Source of the DNA: an uncultured Lachnospiraceae bacterium
Lineage (GTDB): Bacteria; Bacillota; Clostridia; Lachnospirales; Lachnospiraceae
DNA length: 64,000 bases
Assembly: GCA_934394565.1 (NCBI GenBank)
Contig: CAKRQV010000002.1
Coordinates: forward strand, 142,915 to 206,914
Reading direction: 5' to 3'
Below are positions 34,509 through 43,878 of the stretch, piece by piece; within the stretch, counting starts at the first letter, position 1; every line of letters begins with the position of its first letter. The notes under the pieces were generated by a model that worked only from the letters and a program-made list of their open reading frames with translations, did not search any database and was not told where the DNA came from. Position numbers and translations under genes: made by a program.

Positions 34509-36266
34509 TTATGCAGAAAACTGGCTGTTATACAGCTTTGCATACAGGCCATTGTTCTTTAGTAAGGTATCATGGCTGCCCTGCTCGACAATATGGCCAT
34601 CCTCCATAACAAGGATCACATCAGCTTCGCGGATCGTTGACAGACGGTGGGCTACGATAAAGGAGGTTCTGCCCTCCATCATCTTCGCAAAAGCCTTCTG
34701 AATGCGGATCTCCGTACGGGTATCGATCGAAGAGGTTGCCTCATCAAGGATCAGCATCGGCGGCAGACACAGCATAACACGGGTGATACAAAGAAGCTGC
34801 TTCTGGCCCTGGGACAGATTACCGCCATCTTCCTGGATATATGTGTCATACCCCTTCGGCAGTCGCTTGATAAAGCTGTGCGCATGGGAGGCTTTGGCTG
34901 CAGCGATCATCTCTTCCTCAGTCGCCTCCGGCTTAGCCATACAGATGTTCTCACGGATCGTACCGTTTTTGAGCCAGGTATCCTGCAGCACCATGCCAAA
35001 ATTGCCACGCAGACTCTCTCTGGTATAATCGCGGATGTCCGTGCCATCTACGGAAATACTGCCCTTATTTACATCGTAAAAACGAAGCAGCAGATTGATC
35101 AGCGTTGTTTTACCACAACCTGTCGGACCAACCAAAGCCACTCTCTCACCCGGCTTCACATGCAGGTTCAGGTTCTCGATCAGTGGCTTCTCCGGCACAT
35201 AGGAAAAAGCAACATTCTTTAATTCCACATGGCCCTTCGCCTCAGTCAGTACAGCGACATCGGCGGCATCTGGCACCTGTGGTTCTTCTTCGATCAGCTC
35301 AATCAGACGTCCCGCACAGGCCAGAGCATTCTGCAGCTCTGTTACCACCCCGGAAATCTCATTAAACGGCTTGGTATACTGGTTTGCATAGCTTAACATA
35401 CAGCTCAGCTGACCTACGCTCAAGCCTCCACCGATGACCAGAAACGCGCCACACAGTGCCACACCGGTATAGACCAGACTGTTGACAAAACGTGTACACG
35501 GATTGGTCAGGGAAGAGAAAAATACGGCCTGTAAAGAACATTTCTGCAGTCTGTCATTGATCTCGTCAAAATGCTCCAGCATACTTTCCTGCTGGCCGAA
35601 GGCCTGCACGATCTTCTGGTTGCCGATGGCTTCATCGATCAACGTGGTCTGCTCACCGCGAGTCTTTGACTGCAGGATAAACATATTATAGGTTCTTTTG
35701 GCAATAAACGCTGCAACAAAGAGGGATACCGGTGTGACCAGTACCACCACCAGAGTGATTTTCAGATTGACCGACAGCATAAAACCCAGCGTACCCGCGA
35801 TTGTCAGCACACCGGTAAACAGCTGGGTAAAGCCCATCAAAAGACCATCAGCAAACTGGTCCGCATCAGTGATCACGCGGCTCACGATCTCACCGGACGG
35901 ATGTCTGTCCAGATAGGACAGTGGCAGAATCTCGATCTTTTTGAAGGCATCCTCTCGCAGATTGCGGACAACTTCATAAGTGACATGATTATTTGCCACA
36001 TTCATAATCCACTGGCAGACCGCCGTCAGCAGGATCACCAGGATCATCAGATGTGCAATACCATAGATTTTCGTAAAATCCACTTTCTGCGGTCCTATAA
36101 TACAGTCGATCGCCTGACCGGAAAGTACCGGCAGATACAATGTGCCGGCTACCGTGCACGCCGCCATCAGAAGGGAAAGGATGAGCCATCCGCTCTGTTT
36201 CTTTACATATCTAAGGATTTTGGATAATGTACCTTTTTTGACCTTTGCTTTTGTCTTACCAGCCAT
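34509..36266 (-). CDS. Second heterodimeric ABC exporter, catalytically competent subunit
   Basis: The 585-residue half-transporter has a basic N-terminus (MAGKTKAKVKKG), six membrane segments (about 25-300) and a nucleotide-binding domain with Walker A GPTGCGKTT, signature LSQGQKQ, Walker B MLILDEATSSID (catalytic Glu present) and IVAHRLST. It overlaps its partner by one base (TAATG). The arrangement mirrors the exporter at 9047-12741, but here the degenerate subunit is first in a two-gene operon and no MarR gene is present. Likely substrates are drugs, lipids or peptides; none can be assigned. Confidence 0.9.
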   Translation of the reverse strand: MAGKTKAKVKKGTLSKILRYVKKQSGWLILSLLMAACTVAGTLYLPVLSGQAIDCIIGPQKVDFTKIYGIAHLMILVILLTAVCQWIMNVANNHVTYEVVRNLREDAFKKIEILPLSYLDRHPSGEIVSRVITDADQFADGLLMGFTQLFTGVLTIAGTLGFMLSVNLKITLVVVLVTPVSLFVAAFIAKRTYNMFILQSKTRGEQTTLIDEAIGNQKIVQAFGQQESMLEHFDEINDRLQKCSLQAVFFSSLTNPCTRFVNSLVYTGVALCGAFLVIGGGLSVGQLSCMLSYANQYTKPFNEISGVVTELQNALACAGRLIELIEEEPQVPDAADVAVLTEAKGHVELKNVAFSYVPEKPLIENLNLHVKPGERVALVGPTGCGKTTLINLLLRFYDVNKGSISVDGTDIRDYTRESLRGNFGMVLQDTWLKNGTIRENICMAKPEATEEEMIAAAKASHAHSFIKRLPKGYDTYIQEDGGNLSQGQKQLLCITRVMLCLPPMLILDEATSSIDTRTEIRIQKAFAKMMEGRTSFIVAHRLSTIREADVILVMEDGHIVEQGSHDTLLKNNGLYAKLYNSQFSA

Positions 36267-37993
36267 TATGCCTCCTCCTTTCTGTATTGGGAATCGTAAA
36301 TCTCACGATAAACCTCACAGCTTTCCAGTAGTTCATCGTGTGTACCGATACCGACAGCGCGGCCATCATCGAGTACCACGATCTGATCTGCGGAATGAAT
36401 GCTGGCGGTACGCTGGGATACGATAAATACGGTCGTATCTGTATCCATTTCCCGGATAGCCTGACGCAGAGCGGCATCCGTTGCATAGTCAAGCGCCGAA
36501 GCACTGTCGTCGAGGATCAGGATATCCGGCTTTCTGACCAGCGCCCGGGCGATCGTCAGACGCTGTCTCTGTCCACCGGAGAAATTGCGTCCGCCCTGCT
36601 CTACCGGCTCATCAAGGCCGAGCGGCTTGGCTTCCACAACATTCAGCGCCTGGGCTGTTTTTAACGCTTCATATAACTCTTCATCCGTTGCTCCCGGATT
36701 ACCCCAGAGCAGGTTTTCACGGATCGTTCCGGAAAACAGGACGGCTTTCTGCATAACGATACCGATCCTGGCACGCAGTGCTTCGAGCTGGTAGTCATTT
36801 ACGGAAATACCATCGATGGAAAGCTTTCCTTTACTGATATCATAAAATCTCGGCAACAGATGTACCAGTGTTGTCTTACCGGAACCTGTACCTCCGATCA
36901 CACCGATGGTCTGTCCCTTTTTCACATGCAGGGTAATATCTTCCAGAGATGGCTCCTTGGAGCCGCTATAGCACATGGAAACATGGTCGAATACGATATA
37001 GTCATCCTCTGTATGCTGTGCACCATCCTCCAGCTGTCCATCCTTCTGGGACGGCTTCACCTCCAGAATCTGCTGGATACGGTTACCGCAGGCTACAGCC
37101 TTTGTCACGGAAATGATCAGATTGGCCAGCTTCACCAGCTCCACAAGAATCTGGGACATATAATTGACCAGTGCAATCACCTGTCCCTGGGTCAGGATAC
37201 CATCATCAACCTGATGACCGCCAACATAGAGAACGACAACGATCGCCATATTGATGATGATCAGCGTCAGCGGATTCATCAATGCGGAAAATTTACCGAC
37301 AAAGCGCTGCAGTACGTTCAGCTGGGCATTCATGTCCATAAATTCTTCTGTTTCCTGCACTTCTCTGTGGAAAGCACGGATTACACGCACACCGGTCAGA
37401 TTTTCTCTGGTTTTTCCCAGTACGCGATCGAGGGCAGCCTGTACCTTTTTGAACATTGGCATGCTCAGAAGCATAATGCCAAAGACAACGACCGACAGCA
37501 GAGGGATCGTCACCACAAAGACCAGTGCGGCTTTCGCATTGACCGTAAAGGCCATGATCATTGCGCCAAAGACGATGAACGGGGAACGTAAAAACAGGCG
37601 CAGAACGAGGTTGACGCCGTTCTGTACCTGATTGATGTCGTTGGTCATACGGGTAATCAGCGTCGAGGTTCCCATGGTGTCAAGCTCTGTGAAGGACAGA
37701 CTTTCGATATGGGAAAACAGGACATGGCGCAGCTTTGTGGAAAAGCTGACGGCAGCCTTGGCAGCAAAGTACTGTGCGGTTACGGAGCACAGCAGGCCGA
37801 TGATACCGAGGGCTACCATGATACCGGCACGGCTTAAAATATAGCTTTTATTTTCTCCAGCGATACCGATATCTACGATGGAGGCCACTACAAGGGGCAC
37901 AAAGAGTTCAAAGCATGCTTCAAGCATCTTGAACAGAGGAGCCAGGATACATTCTTTCCGGTACTCCTTCAGATAACGTAATAGTTTTTTCAT
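36266..37993 (-). CDS. Second heterodimeric ABC exporter, degenerate-site subunit
   Basis: The 575-residue half-transporter has six membrane segments (about 15-300), then Walker A GGTGSGKTT (intact), signature FSGGQRQ, and Walker B ILILDDSASALD, with Asp for the catalytic Glu. The switch region is IVSQRTAS, with Gln for His. This identifies the non-consensus ATP site of a heterodimer. It is the first gene of the operon, with start ATG 37993 and a promoter about 70 nt upstream. The closest analogue in the window is the protein at 10978-12741, whose Walker A is more degraded. Confidence 0.9.
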   Translation of the reverse strand: MKKLLRYLKEYRKECILAPLFKMLEACFELFVPLVVASIVDIGIAGENKSYILSRAGIMVALGIIGLLCSVTAQYFAAKAAVSFSTKLRHVLFSHIESLSFTELDTMGTSTLITRMTNDINQVQNGVNLVLRLFLRSPFIVFGAMIMAFTVNAKAALVFVVTIPLLSVVVFGIMLLSMPMFKKVQAALDRVLGKTRENLTGVRVIRAFHREVQETEEFMDMNAQLNVLQRFVGKFSALMNPLTLIIINMAIVVVLYVGGHQVDDGILTQGQVIALVNYMSQILVELVKLANLIISVTKAVACGNRIQQILEVKPSQKDGQLEDGAQHTEDDYIVFDHVSMCYSGSKEPSLEDITLHVKKGQTIGVIGGTGSGKTTLVHLLPRFYDISKGKLSIDGISVNDYQLEALRARIGIVMQKAVLFSGTIRENLLWGNPGATDEELYEALKTAQALNVVEAKPLGLDEPVEQGGRNFSGGQRQRLTIARALVRKPDILILDDSASALDYATDAALRQAIREMDTDTTVFIVSQRTASIHSADQIVVLDDGRAVGIGTHDELLESCEVYREIYDSQYRKEEA

Positions 37994-38064
37994 GGGATTT
38001 CTCTTCTTTGCTTATGGATTTGCATGCCGGGATATTGTTTTCTGTATCTGCATGCGTAATTTTT

Positions 38065-38093
38065 ATCTTACCATAGAAGTAAAGAGATGTCAT
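38065..38093 (-). promoter_or_regulatory. Probable promoter of the second ABC exporter operon
   Basis: Minus-strand ATGACA (38088-38093) and TAAGAT (38065-38070) have a 17-bp spacer. The nearby plus-strand GACGGACGGACG (38118-38129) resembles the flank motif of the long inverted repeats but has no hairpin beside it. Confidence 0.5.
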
Positions 38094-38172
38094 GTGCTTC
38101 TTTTGCAAATGAATATGACGGACGGACGCCCCAGGAGGCACACACTTCGTTACATACAACCGAAAAAGCTAT

Positions 38173-38862
38173 TTATCGAACGCCGGTCAGATATAACAGT
38201 GCCTCTTTTGCTTCCTCTTTGTGTGTTGCGGTTGTCAGTACTCCGGCACAGACGGGACTGTACGGGACGATGCCGTAGGCGGATATACGCGCTGTATCCA
38301 GCGTCACCATACCGTCCTGAATATGATCCGCTGCCAGCGAAAGATCATCGCCAAACAGTTCTTCTGCTGACAGGAATACCCCCTGTGCTTCATACTCTCT
38401 GTATGTTTCTTCATCACAGAGCACGATATCCATCTCACCTGTGCTGAGCCATACACTCATCATTACGGAAGCTTCATAGTTGCTCGAAGACAATACGCTG
38501 TTGGTCACAGGCACTGTTTCATGGATATTTTCCGCCCCCAGCAAGGTGCGCAGATCCTCAGACAAACGATCCATGCCTTCATCGGATCCCATCTCCGTAT
38601 CGGAAATATTCACATATAACAACGGCTTTTCCTGTGCATTCTGCCAAATCTGTACACCGGTAACGACTGCCACAACGACAAGCAGTGGGACGAGCAGCCA
38701 TATTTTATAGTATGTCCACAGATACCCCAGCTTTTTCGTGCCGGACATTCCTTTGATCTTTTCTTTTTCCATCCGGCGTTTTTCTTTCTTCGTCAGATCC
38801 GACTCATAGACCGGACGGGCTGTATCCTGCAGTTCTTCCGGTTTTTTTTCTTCAATACGCAT
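38173..38862 (-). CDS. Membrane-anchored protein of unknown function
   Basis: The 229-residue protein has a charged cytoplasmic N-terminus (about 1-45, KKEKRRMEKEKIKG), one membrane helix (about 50-70, WLLVPLLVVVAVVTGVQIW) and an extracytoplasmic domain of about 150 residues. The outside part (LLYVNISDTEMGSDEG; MMSVWLSTGEMDIVLCDEE; YGIVPYSP) has the look of a type 2 periplasmic-binding-like lobe, as in membrane-tethered solute-binding remnants common in Lachnospiraceae, but I cannot name the family. ATG 38862 is preferred over one 24 nt upstream because GGAG precedes it by 7 nt. Confidence 0.65.
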   Translation of the reverse strand: MRIEEKKPEELQDTARPVYESDLTKKEKRRMEKEKIKGMSGTKKLGYLWTYYKIWLLVPLLVVVAVVTGVQIWQNAQEKPLLYVNISDTEMGSDEGMDRLSEDLRTLLGAENIHETVPVTNSVLSSSNYEASVMMSVWLSTGEMDIVLCDEETYREYEAQGVFLSAEELFGDDLSLAADHIQDGMVTLDTARISAYGIVPYSPVCAGVLTTATHKEEAKEALLYLTGVR

Positions 38863-38947
38863 ATGTATACTCCATTGTTTTCTCACTCTTTTTTACCACA
38901 TGCACCGGCAACAGGCAAAGCTTTATCCCTGTGGGCATCAACCAAAA

Positions 38948-39012
38948 ACAGAGCGTGACATTTTCTACCGGCTATTGTACCATACCTATCCGGCAAAAAA
39001 AGCACGCTCTGT
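38948..39012. terminator. Long-loop terminator behind the SNF transporter gene
   Basis: ACAGAGCGTG (38948-38957) and CACGCTCTGT (39003-39012) pair perfectly, followed by TTTTTGG on the minus strand and TGTTTTTT on the plus strand. The 45-nt loop contains a TACAAT that could be the -10 of the 38862 gene, so the stem may also act on that promoter. Confidence 0.6.
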
Positions 39013-39051
39013 TGTTTTTTAGAATACTTTCACATTTACACAGCAGTTTTA

Positions 39052-40419
39052 TCAAAAGAATTTTGAAATGTAACCCTGCACAAAGATAAGCAGTACAATC
39101 AGCGGCAGGATATACGTCATATAACTACGGATGGCTCTTGGCAGCTTCACGCCCTTACCTGTATTGACTTCTTTTTCAAAGTTATCAAATCCCCAGCCGT
39201 ACTTTGTGGTACAAAACAGCAGATACACCAGACTGCCCAGTGGCAGAATATTGTTGCTGACAAGAAAATCCTCAAGATCCAGCACATTGGTACCTGCGCC
39301 CAGCGGAGTAAAGCCGCTCAGCACATTGAAGCCAAGGATACACGGCATCGACAGGATGATAATGACGATTGCATTACATACTGCTGCCTTTTTACGGCTG
39401 CATCCGGTCATGTCCATGGCAAAGGACATGATATTTTCAAACACCGCAATAACCGTAGACATCGCTGCAAAGGACATAAACAGGAAGAAGAAGAAGCCCC
39501 AGATCCGTCCACCTGCCATGGCATTGAATACATTCGGCAGAGTGATAAAGATCAAACTCGGTCCACTGCCGGCTTCTACGCCATAGGCAAAGCAGGCCGG
39601 GAAAATGATCAGACCTGCCATCAGTGCCACAAGGGTATCCAATACAGTCACACTGATTGCCTCGCCTGGCAGGGCTCTTTCCTTGTCAATATAGCTGCCA
39701 AAGATTGCCAGTGCGCCGATACCGATACTCAAGGTAAAGAATGACTGACCAAGTGCTGCAAAAACAGCTTCGCCAAGCCCCGCTTCCACAAGCTTGTGAA
39801 AATCCGGTTTCAGATAGAAAGAGATACCCTCCTGTCCACCTTCGAGAAATACAGAATGTACAGCCAGCACAATCATTAACACCAGCAGGCAGATCATCAT
39901 AACCTTCGTGATACGTTCCACACCATTTTGCAGACCACCGGCACAGATGGCAAAGCAGACAACGACAATAATGACCATACACACCGTCATCAGCCCCGGA
40001 TTCTGTGTCAGACTGCCAAAAGCGTTCTGCACGCCTTCTGTATCCAATGCTGCAAAGTCCCCTCGCAACATCTTGAAGCAGTACAAAATCATCCATCCGG
40101 CGATCGTTGTATAAAACATCATCAACAGATAGTTACCGGCAATCGCTGTCCACTTGTGCAAATGCCACTTGGTTCCCTTTGGTTCCAACTCATCGAAAGA
40201 CTTTGCCACACTCTTCTGGCTGGCACGTCCTACGGCAAACTCTGCGATCACAATCGGCAGTCCCAGAACGATCAGGAAAAACAGATACATCAATACGAAA
40301 GCTGCCCCGCCGTACTTTCCGACGATATAGGGGAAACGCCACACATTTCCCAGACCGATCGCACATCCCGCTGAAATCAGGATAAATCCCAGACGGGAAG
40401 AAAATTTTTCTCTCTTCAT
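39052..40419 (-). CDS. Sodium-dependent amino-acid transporter, SNF (neurotransmitter:sodium symporter) family
   Basis: The 455-residue protein starts MKREKFSSRLGFILISAGCAIGLGNVWRFPY, the LeuT-family first helix with the unwound GxGNxWRFPY motif that binds Na+ and substrate. About 11-12 membrane segments follow, as in bacterial 11-12-helix NSS members. ATG 40419 lies after GGAGGTAATT; an ATG 12 nt upstream overlaps the ribosome site. It probably imports a small amino acid. Its position downstream of a glycine-riboswitch-like leader and a saccharopine-dehydrogenase-like gene suggests a link to amino-acid homeostasis, but a terminator separates them. Confidence 0.92.
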   Translation of the reverse strand: MKREKFSSRLGFILISAGCAIGLGNVWRFPYIVGKYGGAAFVLMYLFFLIVLGLPIVIAEFAVGRASQKSVAKSFDELEPKGTKWHLHKWTAIAGNYLLMMFYTTIAGWMILYCFKMLRGDFAALDTEGVQNAFGSLTQNPGLMTVCMVIIVVVCFAICAGGLQNGVERITKVMMICLLVLMIVLAVHSVFLEGGQEGISFYLKPDFHKLVEAGLGEAVFAALGQSFFTLSIGIGALAIFGSYIDKERALPGEAISVTVLDTLVALMAGLIIFPACFAYGVEAGSGPSLIFITLPNVFNAMAGGRIWGFFFFLFMSFAAMSTVIAVFENIMSFAMDMTGCSRKKAAVCNAIVIIILSMPCILGFNVLSGFTPLGAGTNVLDLEDFLVSNNILPLGSLVYLLFCTTKYGWGFDNFEKEVNTGKGVKLPRAIRSYMTYILPLIVLLIFVQGYISKFF

Positions 40420-40514
40420 AATTACCTCCACATTTTTGTGTACCGCAGCTTTTTCACCTGTCCTGTTAAAAAAACTGCATTTTGTATTATGTCATATTCA
40501 AGATGGAATTTCCA

Positions 40515-40548
40515 TAGAAAAAAGTGCAGAAAAACTCTGCACTTTTTC
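40515..40548 (-). terminator. Terminator between the saccharopine-dehydrogenase-like and SNF genes
   Basis: AGTGCAGA and TCTGCACT form an 8-bp stem with a 5-nt loop, followed by TTTTTTC on the minus strand. The remainder of 40420-40712 shows no gene; AT-rich promoter-like sequence around 40485-40500 may serve the SNF gene. Confidence 0.8.
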
Positions 40549-40712
40549 TATATTTCGTACAATTTACAGTGATTCAGTTTTTTTCACCGGCCGCCTGATT
40601 CAAAAACGCAATATGCTGCAAAAATCACATCCACGATCTCCAACCTGTCGTGAAAGAACGTGCAGCCGTTTTCTTCGTATGTTTTCATATTTTCGACCGC
40701 ATTAACTTGCGT

Positions 40713-41978
40713 TTATACCTCTGTTTTCGTCGACATTTCGATCACATGCCAGGAAAAACCAGTCTCTTCCATCAGTGCCAGATATGGTTCCGGTGCAAAA
40801 TACTCCGGCGAATATACCCCCGCCTCCTGCCATATTCCTTTGCCAATCAACTCGACAGCCAGGGCTGCGCCAAAGCCTGTCTGCGCCACAACCGCCTGTG
40901 AACCCCAGCGAGCCATGGAAGACTGATTGTCAAAATTCTGGTACAGAAAATATTCCTTATGTGCACCATTCTTTTGCCCGACGCAATGTACACCCACCAG
41001 CATCTCGCCGGTCATCTCATTGCCGATATCCTTTGGCTGCGGCGCACAGGCAGCCACCACATCCCGTGGAACGACCTGCACCTCTCCCACCTGCACCGGC
41101 TTTAAGCTGCGAAGCCCCAGATGATCGATGACCTTTAAGGCCGTGATCAGATTATCGTCCAGACTGATCTTAAACGTTGCCTTTTTCAGGCCATACTGTG
41201 CCAGAAAGCGTGCAAACGTCACGACCTCCTCATGCTCAACCTTGACCAGAGTATTGTCCCCCACGCCGTCTGGCATCGAAAACGTCTCCTGTCCGGCGAA
41301 AGCCTTTTCCACAATAAAACCGCCCCGCTCAGCGTCGTATTCCACATTCGGATTCATGACCTCATCAAGTACCGTCCATACATTAAAACCAAACTGGATC
41401 GCATCCGGATCCGCCCCTGGAACGGACAGATTGCCGCCATCCTTGACGTGGGCTTCCGTCATAGTATCCAAAAGATGGGTTGCCGCATATTTTGCAAAGA
41501 CATTGACCACACCCGGATCGATGCCCAGACAGATTACAGCCATCTGCCCTTTTTCCTTCCACTTTTGATGCCGGTCAAAATTATACTTTGTCATCGGCTC
41601 TGTATAGCTGTTTTCGATACCGGTACCATATCCCGGTTCTTCCATCGGCACAGACCAGGTCCCCATATTGGCGTAATTGGCTCCAGCTTCAAAAGCCGCA
41701 TCAAAAATATAGTTACTTGCAAACGGCGGTGCTGCATCCATCACAAAATCAATGCCTTGCTCCCGGATCAGTGTCTTCATCTGCTCTTTATCTGTGGCAT
41801 TGATCTGCGCAGAAGAAAAGCGTGCATCGTCCAGAATACCGGCCACCTCTTTTGCCCTGGCAGCATCATAATCACCTACCAGCACATACGACAACCATTC
41901 TCCCTTCGGATCACGCCATTTTAAAATTTTTAACATACTTTCACCGACCGCTCCGGCACCTACTAACATCATTCGCAT
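40713..41978 (-). CDS. Saccharopine dehydrogenase-family protein (possibly carboxynorspermidine synthase-like)
   Basis: This 421-residue protein begins MRMMLVGAGAVGESMLKIL with a Rossmann NAD(P)-binding GxGxxG. It carries the family blocks VGDYDAARAKEVAG, DFVMDAAPPFASNYIFDAA, CLGIDPGVVNVFAKYA and DDNLITALKVIDHLGL. The group includes lysine-forming saccharopine dehydrogenase and carboxynorspermidine dehydrogenase; motifs alone do not separate them. ATG 41978 follows AAGGAGG 8 nt upstream; a much longer start (42134) would overlap the riboswitch terminator and is rejected. Expression is probably gated by the leader RNA at 42118-42335. Confidence 0.78.
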   Translation of the reverse strand: MRMMLVGAGAVGESMLKILKWRDPKGEWLSYVLVGDYDAARAKEVAGILDDARFSSAQINATDKEQMKTLIREQGIDFVMDAAPPFASNYIFDAAFEAGANYANMGTWSVPMEEPGYGTGIENSYTEPMTKYNFDRHQKWKEKGQMAVICLGIDPGVVNVFAKYAATHLLDTMTEAHVKDGGNLSVPGADPDAIQFGFNVWTVLDEVMNPNVEYDAERGGFIVEKAFAGQETFSMPDGVGDNTLVKVEHEEVVTFARFLAQYGLKKATFKISLDDNLITALKVIDHLGLRSLKPVQVGEVQVVPRDVVAACAPQPKDIGNEMTGEMLVGVHCVGQKNGAHKEYFLYQNFDNQSSMARWGSQAVVAQTGFGAALAVELIGKGIWQEAGVYSPEYFAPEPYLALMEETGFSWHVIEMSTKTEV

Positions 41979-42117
41979 AAAAACATCCTCCTTTTGTCTG
42001 CATCTATCTGTATATGATGCTCCCTTTGTTTTAAGAATGTTTTTCGCAGTTTTCGATATCCCGGAAGATTTCCTGCGGCGTCTGTCCAAGGCAGTTTTAC
42101 TTTTCCTCAAAAAACAT

Positions 42118-42335
42118 ATAAAAACAGAGAGCACAGATGTTCTTTTTACATCTGCTGCCCTCTGTCCTTTTGCCAGTTGGTTATAGCCACGTAGGCGATG
42201 GATATCTCCATGCTCTCCAGAGTCCCGTGAGATTACCTTCCTTTTGCCTGTCAGTTTCTACCTGGAAATGATGCCTTCCCAGGCTTTGCTTCTTCGGCCC
42301 CGACGTGTGCGTCGGTGTCTAGAGTAATCGTTAGC
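42118..42335 (-). ncRNA. Glycine-riboswitch-like leader with intrinsic terminator
   Basis: The minus-strand RNA contains GCCGAAGAAGCAAAGCC and ACAGGCAAAAGGA, the conserved internal-loop sequences of a glycine aptamer, closed by GATTAC/GTAATC (P1). A linker with ACTCTGGAGAG then opens a second aptamer-like unit that ends GGCAAAAGGACAGAG. In the second unit the GCCGAAG core is replaced by CGCCTACGTGGC, so it is degenerate. A terminator hairpin follows at once (CAGAG-GGCAGCAGATGT with its complement, then TTTTT; 42120-42164), overlapping the second P1. Glycine binding should therefore affect termination. About 140 nt of untranslated leader follow (41979-42117), with nothing else recognisable. 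Confidence 0.7.
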
Positions 42336-42352
42336 CGGTCATATATAGCTAT

Positions 42353-42382
42353 ATCATAGCATACCGACATTTTTTCTGTAAA
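42353..42382 (-). promoter_or_regulatory. Promoter of the riboswitch leader
   Basis: Minus-strand TTTACA (42377-42382) and TATGAT (42353-42358) with an 18-bp spacer lie just upstream of the aptamer P1. This places the whole aptamer in the transcript. Confidence 0.65.
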
Positions 42383-42439
42383 GCTTTAATGAGCTATTAT
42401 TCTTTTATTTTCTGATCTGTTTCTAATGCCAGGCACACC

Positions 42440-43723
42440 TTAATCCACACGAATCACAGAAGAAATCTCCCGTACGATCGACATTCCTTCAAGAATCGTC
42501 AGTGCATCCCTGAGATGCCGCTCCTTGACAGCTGCTGTGATCAATACCAGCTCAGCACAGTCTTCTTTGCGACGTCTTTGCATAACCTGCTCGAGACTGA
42601 CAGAATTATTACCAAATACAGCAGCAATGCTGGCCAGTACACCGGTACGGTCCTCGACACGAATACGGATAAAATACTTGCTGTAGGTCTCTTCCACCGG
42701 TACGATAGGCAGTTCTTTATAACAGGTACAGCCGATCCGTCCACAGCAGCCAAAGGCCATATTGCGGATAATCTCAAAGATATCGCCGACAACAGCACTG
42801 GCAGTTGGCAGCTCACCTGCACCACGACCATAAAACATTGTATCCTGCACGGCATCGCCCCGTACAAAGACGGCATTGTAGGAATCATTGACAGAAGCCA
42901 GCGGATGATCCTGTGCGATCAGCATCGGATGTACCATAACCTCCACACCTTTTTCTGTATTTCTGGCTACACCCAGCAGCTTGATCACATGCCCCATATC
43001 CCGGGCATATCGGATATCTCTGGCTGAGATCTTTGTAATACCCTCGGTATGGACATCCGCAAAGGTCACGCGGGAATTAAAGGCAACGCATGCCAGAATC
43101 GCCATCTTACGTCCGGCATCCAGTCCTTCCACATCTGCTGTCGGATCACTCTCGGCATAGCCAAGATCCTGTGCCAGCTTCAGAGCATCGGAAAACTCCA
43201 TGCCGTCCTGTGTCATCTTTGTCAGGATAAAGTTTGTCGTACCGTTGACTATACCCATCACTTCTGTGATATGATTGCCGGTCAGTGACTGTTTTAATGG
43301 TCCGATGATCGGGATGCCACCGGCCACAGCTGCCTCATAGAGAAGATCGCAGTGATTCTCAGCCGCAGTATCCATCAAAAGGTGACCCTCCTGTGCCAAC
43401 AGATCCTTATTGGCCGTAACAACATGCTTGCCAGCCTGCAACGCCTTAAGAATATAGCTCTTGGCCGGTTCGATACCGCCCATCACCTCGACAACAATCC
43501 GGATCTCGTGATCCTGTATAATCTCCTCTATATCGTTTGTCAGAATTGACGCATCCTCTACTTTTGCTTTGGCCTTTTCGATATTCCGCACCAGCACTTT
43601 CTTGATCTCGACGGTCGTTCCAAGCTTTCGCTCCATCTCCTCTGCCTGCATACGGATTACTTTGTATACACCGCCACCTACCGTTCCAAGACCCAGCAGT
43701 GCGATCTTTGTTACATTTTCCAT
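42440..43723 (-). CDS. hom: Homoserine dehydrogenase
   Basis: The 427-residue enzyme opens KIALLGLGTVGGGVYKVI with the NAD(P) motif. It has the catalytic block GLDAGRKMAILACVAF and the substrate region NKDLLAQ and GIVNGTTNFILTKM. A C-terminal ACT domain (about 345-427, FIRIRVEDRTGVLASIAAVF) suggests allosteric control by threonine. It reduces aspartate semialdehyde to homoserine for threonine and methionine synthesis. Start ATG 43723 follows GGAGAGG; the ATG five codons earlier overlaps that ribosome site. The leader has a small CCGGT/ACCGG hairpin around 43750-43766 of unknown relevance. Confidence 0.95.
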   Translation of the reverse strand: MENVTKIALLGLGTVGGGVYKVIRMQAEEMERKLGTTVEIKKVLVRNIEKAKAKVEDASILTNDIEEIIQDHEIRIVVEVMGGIEPAKSYILKALQAGKHVVTANKDLLAQEGHLLMDTAAENHCDLLYEAAVAGGIPIIGPLKQSLTGNHITEVMGIVNGTTNFILTKMTQDGMEFSDALKLAQDLGYAESDPTADVEGLDAGRKMAILACVAFNSRVTFADVHTEGITKISARDIRYARDMGHVIKLLGVARNTEKGVEVMVHPMLIAQDHPLASVNDSYNAVFVRGDAVQDTMFYGRGAGELPTASAVVGDIFEIIRNMAFGCCGRIGCTCYKELPIVPVEETYSKYFIRIRVEDRTGVLASIAAVFGNNSVSLEQVMQRRRKEDCAELVLITAAVKERHLRDALTILEGMSIVREISSVIRVD

Positions 43724-43878
43724 AATTGTCCTCTCCATTGTACAGCATGACCGGTTGTCTACCGGCCGAATCTTACAGTTTTTTGTATCATACCATCAAA
43801 CTATGGTTTTCGCTACTGTACAGATTGGATTTTTACAGGAACTTTGTTTGTTTTCACACACTATATGGCTGGTAATGC

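Noticed and set aside
41978..42134. Longer N-terminus (start 42134) for the saccharopine-dehydrogenase-like gene
   Set aside because: It would begin inside the riboswitch terminator; the ATG at 41978 has a strong ribosome site and matches the Rossmann start.
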